Source: an uncultured Eubacteriales bacterium (GTDB lineage: Bacteria > Bacillota > Clostridia > Oscillospirales > CAG-272). From it: a stretch of 12,137 nucleotides of DNA. How positions within the stretch are numbered: position 1 is the stretch's first letter; the number at the start of each line of letters is the position of its first letter. The translations under genes and the position numbers were made by a program. Positions 7,355-12,137 of the stretch are shown here, piece by piece. A model generated the notes under the pieces. The model was not told the origin of the DNA. It made no database searches and was given only the letters and a program-made list of their open reading frames with translations. Location: positions 1 through 12,137 of the forward strand of contig CAKSPL010000020.1 in assembly GCA_934481325.1 (NCBI GenBank). Direction: 5' to 3'.

Positions 7355-10300
7355 CATTCTTCGGGCAGTACTCCTGGTTTGCCTGTGCGTGGCACTGTCG
7401 CTGTGCTGTTTCTCCTGCAAAAAGGAAAAAGCCAGCTATTCGGTCACCTTTGAATTCAACAACGGCAATGCCGCCGTCGTACTGACGGTCAAAGACGGCG
7501 AAATGCCGACCCTGCCCGAGGAGCCGACCCGTTTCGGCTTCCTCTTCGCGGGTTGGTACCGGGATGCCGGACTGACGGATCCCGCAAAGCCCGAGGTGTA
7601 TCCGGTTTCCGGAGACGTGACCTACTATGCCGGTTGGACCCCTGCCGAGGCATACCGCATCTCGTTTGATACCAAGGGCGGCACGGCAGTGGCACCCGTT
7701 TCGGTGGAAAAGGGCAGTGCGCTTGCCGAGTCCGCCGTGGCGGCAACCACCAAGGAGGGCTACACCTTTATCGGTTGGTTCAGAAACGCCGCCTGCACCG
7801 CAAAATACAGCTTTGATACGATTCCGAACAGCGACCTGACGCTTTATGCCGGATGGAAGCTGAATGACGGAATGGGCGAGTATATCGGGATTGTAAACGG
7901 CACGGAGGTTGCCCGCACGGTATTCCCCGCGGGCGAACCCGTACTTCCCACCACGAAGGACGGTGTTTCCTACCTTTGGTATACGGATACCCTGCTCACT
8001 CAACCGTTTGACCCCGCCACCGCCTCCTCCGGCTCCGTGACTCTGTACGGGATGGCTTATACCGAGGGGCTTGAGATTGAAAACGGTGCGGTAACGGGGT
8101 ACACCGGGAGCGTGAGAAACGTGATTGTGCCCGCAACCTGGGACGGTGTTTCCGTGACCTCAGTCGCGGCAAGAGCGTTTTTCGGTAACCGGAACATCAA
8201 ATCCGTAAATCTCCCCGCCACCGTGACGGAAATCGGGGAAAGCGCGTTTTACGATTGCTATTCGCTCACGTCCGTCAATCTGACCTCCGAGTGCCGCACC
8301 GTCGGTGCGTTTGCGTTCTACCGCTGTGAAAAGCTGGAAAACGCGGGCGATCTTTCGGGGCTGGAGGAAATTGCAGAGCATACCTTCCTCGGTTGTCGGC
8401 GTCTTGCCTCGGTGAACTTCTCCGAGAGCCTGATTGCGGTGGGCAAATATGCGTTTGCCAACTGCGGGGCGTTGCAGTCGATTCTGTTGCCCGATACCGT
8501 GACCGAGATCGGCGAATACGCGTTCTCCGGTTGTGCATCGGTGGAAACCTTCCGCATTCCGGCGTCGCTGAACGATTTTCGCACGGGTGCGTTGCAGGGC
8601 TGTCAGTCACTGACCACGCTGATTCCCTCCGCCGAGAACGACAGCGCACTGTTCCGCGTAACGGACGGCAATCTGTACGGTGCCTTCGGCAGAATCCTTG
8701 TGCTTTATGTGCAGGGCGGGAAAACCGAAACCACCTTTACGTTGCCGGAGGGGTGCACCGAAATCGCGCCCTTCGCCTTTGACGGCAATACCAACCTGAC
8801 CGAGCTTTCCTTCCCGGAGAGCCGGCTGACCATCCGCCGCGGCGCGCTTGCCGGTATGGAGGCACTCCGTGAGCTGACGGTGTATTCTCTGCCCACGGAC
8901 GGCGGTTATCTTGCGTACTATTTCGGCGCGGAATCGGGGGAGGCAAACGGCTCCGCCGGCAACAAATCTCCCGCAACGCTGCAAAAGGTTACGCTGATCA
9001 ACACCGGTGCCGGCTTGCCGGATTACGCATTTTACGGCTTTACAGGGCTTCGTGAAATCGTGGGGCTGGGTTCGCTCCGCTCCATCGGCAAATTTGCGTT
9101 TGCCTATACCGCGCTGACCGAAATCGAGCTTCCCGCCACGCTGACGGGAATCGGCGACTCCGCGTTTTACGGATGTGCCGCCATCAACTCCTTCTCGGTA
9201 AAGGAAGGGAATGCCGCGTTTGCCGCGTTTGACGGTTGCCTTTACAGCAAGGATCTGACCGTGCTGTACCTGGTGCCGCAGACCAAGGAAACGGTTACCT
9301 TCTCCGATCGGGTGCGTACCATTGCCGCGGGCGCGTTCTACAAATCGAATGTGATCCGGCTGACGGTGCCGCAGACCGTGAGAACGATTGAATCCGGCGC
9401 GTTTGCCGGGGTTCTCCGCCTGGAGGAGCTGACCGTTCCGTTTATCGGCGGCTCGGCAACCGACACGGACACCGACTATATGATGTACATTTTCGGCGGC
9501 ACGGTTTCCAAAGGAGATTCGATTCAGGCGGACGGTACCTATGAGTACCGGACAGGGAACACCTCCTGCACGCCCACATCGCTGAAAAAACTCACCGTAT
9601 CGGGAACGATTACCGTGATTCCGGAATATGCGTTTGCCTACCTTTCCGGGGCGACCGAAATCAACTGGAACGGTGCCGTGACCGAAATCGGCGACTATGC
9701 ATTTTTCAATGCGGGTCTTGTCAGCCTGACCGTGCCCGCCACCGTAACGCGCATCGGCGATTACGCCTTTGCCGCAATGGGGGATCTGGAAACGGCAACC
9801 GTAAACGGCGCCGTTGGCGGAAACCTGGGTATTGCTTTGTTCCGCGGTTGCTCGTCGCTGGAAACCGTTGTGTTTGAGGAGGGCGTTACCGTCATCCCTG
9901 CCTATGCGTTCCTGCCCTCCGGCTCTACCGATTCCGAAACCGGAGAAATAAACTACTATTCCGCGCTCAAATCGATTACCTTGCCCCGCACAATCACGCG
10001 GATCGGCGAATATGCGTTTGCCTATGCCGGCACGCGCTATATCGGCGTAATCGGTTCCACTTACAGCAATTTGGTCTTTATCCTGCCTGCGGATTCCAAT
10101 CTGAAAAAGATTGACAGAGCGGCGTTCTACCACTCCTCCGTGCAGTCGCTGGCGTTGCCCGCGTGCTTTGAGGAGGTCGGCGAGATGGCGTTCTTCGGCA
10201 GTGAAGCACTCTCCCTTGTGACCTTCGGGAATGAGGCGGAGGGCTCCGCGCTGAAAAAACTGGGCGGTGCCTCGTTTGCCGCCTGCAAGGGGCTTGCCGA

Positions 10301-10502
10301 GATGAGAATCTACAAGGACGTTGTCAGCGCGGCGGATGTGCCGGAAATTGAATTGTTTACGGTTGCCACCACCGCAGAGAACGTGACCTACAATGTGTTT
10401 GCCGCCGGTGCTGTTCCTACGATTTATGTCAAGTCGGCGGGGATTTACCGTCAGGCTGAAAACTGGGACGAATACGATTCCCGGATTTTCGAGCTGAAAT
10501 AA
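7344..10502 (+). CDS. Surface lipoprotein with Flg_new (InlB B-type) repeats and BspA-type LRR array
   Basis: The 1052-aa product starts at ATG 7344, set by the SD at 7328-7334, and overlaps the subtilase end by 11 nt. The N-terminus (MKNNILRAVLLVCLCVALS, then LCCFSCKK) is a lipoprotein-type signal. Cys25 is the likeliest lipidated residue, although CFSC is a weak lipobox and Cys21/22 are alternatives. Residues 32-98 and 104-171 are two Listeria-Bacteroides (Flg_new) repeats, marked by FEFNNGN...FAGWYRD...YYAGW and FDTKGGT...FIGWFRN...LYAGW. A third, degenerate copy occupies about 180-239. About 23 LRR_5 units follow (270-990) with a C-terminal cap ending IYRQAENWDEYDSRIFELK. There is no transmembrane helix, catalytic motif or LPXTG, so it should sit on the outer face of the membrane as a binding or adhesion protein. 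Co-translation with the LRR-bearing subtilase suggests a partner role. Ligand unknown. Confidence 0.93.
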   Translation: MKNNILRAVLLVCLCVALSLCCFSCKKEKASYSVTFEFNNGNAAVVLTVKDGEMPTLPEEPTRFGFLFAGWYRDAGLTDPAKPEVYPVSGDVTYYAGWTPAEAYRISFDTKGGTAVAPVSVEKGSALAESAVAATTKEGYTFIGWFRNAACTAKYSFDTIPNSDLTLYAGWKLNDGMGEYIGIVNGTEVARTVFPAGEPVLPTTKDGVSYLWYTDTLLTQPFDPATASSGSVTLYGMAYTEGLEIENGAVTGYTGSVRNVIVPATWDGVSVTSVAARAFFGNRNIKSVNLPATVTEIGESAFYDCYSLTSVNLTSECRTVGAFAFYRCEKLENAGDLSGLEEIAEHTFLGCRRLASVNFSESLIAVGKYAFANCGALQSILLPDTVTEIGEYAFSGCASVETFRIPASLNDFRTGALQGCQSLTTLIPSAENDSALFRVTDGNLYGAFGRILVLYVQGGKTETTFTLPEGCTEIAPFAFDGNTNLTELSFPESRLTIRRGALAGMEALRELTVYSLPTDGGYLAYYFGAESGEANGSAGNKSPATLQKVTLINTGAGLPDYAFYGFTGLREIVGLGSLRSIGKFAFAYTALTEIELPATLTGIGDSAFYGCAAINSFSVKEGNAAFAAFDGCLYSKDLTVLYLVPQTKETVTFSDRVRTIAAGAFYKSNVIRLTVPQTVRTIESGAFAGVLRLEELTVPFIGGSATDTDTDYMMYIFGGTVSKGDSIQADGTYEYRTGNTSCTPTSLKKLTVSGTITVIPEYAFAYLSGATEINWNGAVTEIGDYAFFNAGLVSLTVPATVTRIGDYAFAAMGDLETATVNGAVGGNLGIALFRGCSSLETVVFEEGVTVIPAYAFLPSGSTDSETGEINYYSALKSITLPRTITRIGEYAFAYAGTRYIGVIGSTYSNLVFILPADSNLKKIDRAAFYHSSVQSLALPACFEEVGEMAFFGSEALSLVTFGNEAEGSALKKLGGASFAACKGLAEMRIYKDVVSAADVPEIELFTVATTAENVTYNVFAAGAVPTIYVKSAGIYRQAENWDEYDSRIFELK
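7437..8060 (+). repeat. Two canonical and one degenerate Flg_new/InlB B-type repeats
   Basis: The first two units share the pattern (V/I)-(T/S)-F-(E/D)-x-(N/K)-(N/G)-G at the start, a central F-x-G-W-(Y/F)-R-(D/N)-A, and a closing (T/L)-Y-(Y)-A-G-W. Together they span lipoprotein residues 32-171. The third segment (residues about 180-239) keeps GEPVLPTT, LWYTD and SVTLYGMAY but lacks the GW residues, so it looks like a decayed copy. In internalins and many Firmicutes/Bacteroidetes surface proteins these are small beta-grasp modules that space or bind. Confidence 0.88.
8151..10313 (+). repeat. LRR_5 (BspA-type) repeat array in the lipoprotein, about 23 units
   Basis: Residues 270-990 contain about 23 AF-type cores (RAFFG, SAFYD, FAFYR, YAFAN, YAFSG, GAFYK, YAFFN, AAFYH, MAFFG and others). 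Spacing is mostly 23 residues, with longer insertions at about 8590-8750, 8880-9000, 9200-9290 and 9450-9590. Two insertions carry a 'DG-LY' beta-hairpin (VTDGNLYGAFGRILVLY and FDGCLYSKDLTVLYL) like those in the upstream subtilase. The array therefore has the same design as the upstream one but is more interrupted. Confidence 0.9.
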
Positions 10503-10510
10503 GCGCAAAC

Positions 10511-10550
10511 AAACACCCCGCACGGTTTTTTCCCGTGCGGGGTGTTTTTC
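10511..10550 (+). terminator. Strong intrinsic terminator of the subtilase-lipoprotein unit
   Basis: A perfect 15-bp stem, AAACACCCCGCACGG (10511-10525) with its complement at 10533-10547, encloses a 7-nt TTTTTTC loop. It is followed by a T-rich tail (10545-10557, with one C and one G). It begins 8 nt after the lipoprotein stop codon. On the other strand the hairpin is followed only by TTTGTTTG, so it may also act, less efficiently, on transcripts of the convergent SPFH gene. Confidence 0.93.
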
Positions 10551-10600
10551 TGTTTTTGCAGGGCAGGGGAGAGGCTCCTGAGATACCTTTCAAACGGCAT

Positions 10601-10638
10601 AACGCTCTCACGGGCGAATTTTCGCCCGTGAGAGCGTT
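10601..10638. other. Perfect 18-bp inverted repeat without T-tract between convergent genes
   Basis: AACGCTCTCACGGGCGAA (10601-10618) is exactly complementary to 10621-10638 with a 2-nt TT centre. Neither strand has a T-run after the stem, so it is not a standard intrinsic terminator. A further 7-bp pair, GGGGAGA (10566-10572) and TCTCCCC (10654-10660), brackets it and could form an outer stem. It lies 55 nt after the SPFH stop on that gene's strand and could be a 3'-end stabilising hairpin or a dispersed intergenic palindrome. The rest of 10551-10693 shows no gene. Confidence 0.75.
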
Positions 10639-10693
10639 TGGGCTGTGAGGGTGTCTCCCCTTTTCCTTGGTGCTTTTGAACGAAATTCCGGCG

Positions 10694-11782
10694 TTAATTT
10701 CCGGCACCTGCGGTGCCTGTGCCGCTTGCCTTGCCAAGGGAGGCAAGTAGCTTGGCAAATTCCTCGCTGCCGAAATATGTTTCGGGCAATTTGCCGTCCC
10801 ATTGCTGTACGTAGTAGTAATTGACCAGATTCTTGGCACCCTCTTTCAGCTCCTCGTCGGTAACGGCGTTTCCGTCCGGCTTGAAGAGCTTGTTGATGCC
10901 GTTTTCTTCCTTGACCGTCCAGCCGTTGATGCTTGCCAGCTTTTGCAAAGCAATGGCGGCTTCCTTTTTGCCCTGATATTCCGCACTGTCCGCGCCGATT
11001 TCCGCCACTTTTTTGTCTGCCTCTGCCGTGATTTTTGCAATCTCCGCATCCGCATTGGCTTTGGTAACGGCAATTTCCTTTTCGTTTTGTGCCTGCAACA
11101 GTGCTTGCTCCTGCTCAATGATTGCCTGCTTTTTCTTCTGCTCCGCCACCTGCTTTGCCTCTACCGCATCGGTAAATGCGTCCGTAAAGTCCATATCCTC
11201 AATTGCCGTGGTGGAAACCTTGATGTTGTATTTGGCAAGGTTTTCCGAAAGCATATTCTCAATGCCGGAGGCAAGCTCCTCTCTGGTTTGCACCAGCTGT
11301 TCCGCCGTGTACTGTGCGGCAACCACCTTTACTGCTTCCGCAATGGAGGGCTCCACCACGACCTTGTAATACTCACTGCCGATGTCCTTATAGATTTTTT
11401 TGGCGTTTGCTTTGTCAATCTGATAGTTGAGGGTGTAAACCACCTTCACCTCCTGAATGTCACTGGAAAAGCAACCAAGCTCCACCGTAACCTTTTGCAC
11501 GCGGTTATCCATTGCCACCACGCTTTCCCACGGTGCTTTGAAGTGAAAGCCCGCCTCGTACTGCTTTTCCTCCACACTGCCGAACACGGTAACAATCCCC
11601 GTGTGTCCGGTTTCCACCGAGCAGGTACAGCCGAGAAGAATGCTGATTGCGGCGGCTACCACGCACACAGGTGCCGCAATTTTGCCAACCAACCGGGTTT
11701 TCTCTTTGGAAGCCGCTTTGGTAAAGACCACACAAAGAATACCCACAATCAATACGATTACGCCGAGAACAAGACCGAACAT
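10694..11782 (-). CDS. SPFH/Band 7 (prohibitin-like) membrane protein with two N-terminal TM segments
   Basis: This 362-aa protein has two hydrophobic segments (about residues 2-21 and 33-52), then a Band 7 domain from about residue 57 (VETGHTGIVTVFGSVEE, AGFHFKAPWESVVAMDNR) to about 215. A long Ala/Glu/Lys/Gln-rich coiled coil follows (about 215-290, AVEAKQVAEQKKKQAIIEQE). The C-terminal part holds VQQWDGKLPE, a motif I associate with bacterial prohibitin-like proteins, and a Gly/Ala/Thr tail. SPFH proteins form large ring or cage scaffolds on membranes, often controlling membrane proteases or lipid domains. The start is well supported: AAGGAGGAG (11787-11795 on the minus strand) precedes ATG by 4 nt. 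It is convergent with the LRR lipoprotein and has its own promoter, so it is probably not part of that operon. Its length is on the long side for a prohibitin-like protein because of the extra TM and tail. Confidence 0.92.
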   Translation of the reverse strand: MFGLVLGVIVLIVGILCVVFTKAASKEKTRLVGKIAAPVCVVAAAISILLGCTCSVETGHTGIVTVFGSVEEKQYEAGFHFKAPWESVVAMDNRVQKVTVELGCFSSDIQEVKVVYTLNYQIDKANAKKIYKDIGSEYYKVVVEPSIAEAVKVVAAQYTAEQLVQTREELASGIENMLSENLAKYNIKVSTTAIEDMDFTDAFTDAVEAKQVAEQKKKQAIIEQEQALLQAQNEKEIAVTKANADAEIAKITAEADKKVAEIGADSAEYQGKKEAAIALQKLASINGWTVKEENGINKLFKPDGNAVTDEELKEGAKNLVNYYYVQQWDGKLPETYFGSEEFAKLLASLGKASGTGTAGAGN

Positions 11783-11786
11783 TTTT

Positions 11787-11795
11787 CTCCTCCTT
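11787..11795 (-). promoter_or_regulatory. Ribosome binding site of the SPFH gene
   Basis: On the minus strand AAGGAGGAG ends 4 nt before the ATG at 11782-11780. It is a full match to the anti-SD core and fixes the start codon; no other in-frame ATG nearby has such a site. Confidence 0.9.
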
Positions 11796-11838
11796 AAAAG
11801 GTTATTGTTTGCCGAGAGAGAATAACTCCCTCAACGCT

Positions 11839-11866
11839 ATTATAGCACACTTTTTTCCTTTTGCAA
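11839..11866 (-). promoter_or_regulatory. Housekeeping-sigma promoter with extended -10 for the SPFH gene
   Basis: On the minus strand TGCTATAAT (11847-11839) is a perfect -10 hexamer with the extended TGn motif. A -35-like TTGCAA (11866-11861, 4 of 6 matches to TTGACA) lies 16 nt upstream. Transcription would start near 11832, giving a leader of about 50 nt before ATG 11782. The sequence between promoter and RBS shows no obvious riboswitch or operator. Confidence 0.82.
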
Positions 11867-11876
11867 GGGTTTTGTG

Positions 11877-11912
11877 AAAAAAAGACCGATGCCGTAGCAT
11901 CGGTCTTTTTTT
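11877..11912. terminator. Bidirectional intrinsic terminator downstream of the partial minus-strand gene
   Basis: A stem of 9 GC-containing pairs (GACCGATGC with GCATCGGTC) and a CGTA tetraloop is flanked by seven A on one side and seven T on the other, so a T-run follows the hairpin on both strands. It begins 12 nt after the stop codon of the minus-strand gene ending at 11925 and sits 10 nt upstream of the SPFH promoter, insulating the two transcription units. Confidence 0.93.
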
Positions 11913-11924
11913 GTACCGCTCGGA

Positions 11925-12137
11925 TCAGGCTTTTTCCTCCGTAACCTCGGTTACGGTGGCAACACCCGAAACAATCGTCACGGTGTAGGTTTTGTTGTCG
12001 CTGGCGGTCAGCGTGTAAACGCCGGTCGCCGCGTCATACTGGCAGTCCGCAATCAGAATGACTTCGGTTTTGGTTTCGTCACCGCTCTTCACGGTTTTCA
12101 CCATCATCATAATCTGATTGCAGTGGAGGATACCCAG
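11925..12137 (-). CDS. C-terminal fragment of an unrecognised beta-rich protein (runs off the window)
   Basis: On the minus strand the frame ending at TGA (11927-11925) stays open to the window edge, giving at least 70 residues. The visible part reads LGILHCNQIMMMVKTVK, then a Thr/Val-rich segment (VILIADCQYDAATGVYTLTA, NKTYTVTIVSGVATVTEVTE) ending EEKA. Three consecutive ATGs at 12110-12102 could be a start for a 61-residue protein, but no SD precedes them (the upstream bases read ATCCTCCAC), so I take this as the tail of a longer gene. Alternating hydrophobic/Thr residues suggest beta strands, perhaps an Ig-like or OB-like end domain. I do not recognise a family. A terminator follows 12 nt after the stop, which supports this being a real gene end. 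Confidence 0.65.
   Translation of the reverse strand: MGILHCNQIMMMVKTVKSGDETKTEVILIADCQYDAATGVYTLTASDNKTYTVTIVSGVATVTEVTEEKA

Noticed and set aside
5348..7420. A 690-codon minus-strand open frame opposite the LRR array
   Set aside because: The apparent repeats in its translation mirror the LRR repeats on the other strand; there is no SD and no recognisable domain.
4385..10313. Regular repeats considered as a CRISPR array or DNA tandem repeat element
   Set aside because: The periodicity (about 63-69 bp) is in frame and follows the LRR protein pattern, while the DNA sequence of the units diverges freely.
8607..10523. A 638-codon minus-strand open frame opposite the lipoprotein LRR array
   Set aside because: Same mirror effect, and it would begin inside the terminator region with no usable SD.
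10802..11797. A 331-codon plus-strand Leu/Phe/Cys-rich open frame opposite the SPFH gene
   Set aside because: The hydrophobicity comes from the complement of Lys/Glu/Gln codons of the SPFH coiled coil. The minus-strand gene has a promoter, an SD and a Band 7 domain; this frame has none of these.

Overview
The window looks like chromosome from an uncultured, gut-type Clostridia bacterium (Firmicutes). The grounds are strong AGGAGG-type ribosome binding sites, GC-rich third codon positions, large BspA-type leucine-rich-repeat (LRR_5) surface proteins, an InlB/Flg_new-repeat lipoprotein, and membrane anchoring without a sortase motif. This placement is inferred from protein style; the window holds no rRNA or other phylogenetic marker.

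Layout. A small basic single-pass membrane protein (9-275, +) is followed after 50 nt by a giant cell-surface subtilase (326-7354, +, 2342 aa). Its order is signal peptide, propeptide, S8 catalytic domain with PA insert, C5a-peptidase-like Fn3 domain, Ig-like and BIg2-like modules, about 31 LRR_5 units, a helical module, a Pro/Asp/Thr linker, one transmembrane helix and a Lys/Glu tail. Its last codons carry the Shine-Dalgarno sequence of the next gene, which overlaps it by 11 nt. That gene (7344-10502, +, 1052 aa) encodes a lipoprotein with Flg_new-type repeats and about 23 LRR_5 units. A strong intrinsic terminator (10511-10550) ends this rightward unit.

The other strand carries a two-TM SPFH/Band 7 (prohibitin-like) protein (10694-11782, -), with its own extended -10 promoter (11839-11866) and a perfect SD. 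Between the convergent genes lies an additional 18-bp perfect hairpin (10601-10638) with no T-tract. Upstream of the SPFH promoter is a terminator (11877-11912) that closes another minus-strand gene, of which only the C-terminus is present (11925 to window end).

Working together. The subtilase and the LRR lipoprotein are almost certainly co-translated and both end up outside the membrane. They share the same LRR architecture and the same 'DG-LY' inserts, so they plausibly act together in binding and processing host, dietary or bacterial surface proteins; this is inference. The SPFH gene is separately transcribed and probably unrelated in function. I see no CRISPR array, IS element, tRNA or phage gene. 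The most interesting object is the protease-LRR fusion coupled to an LRR lipoprotein.
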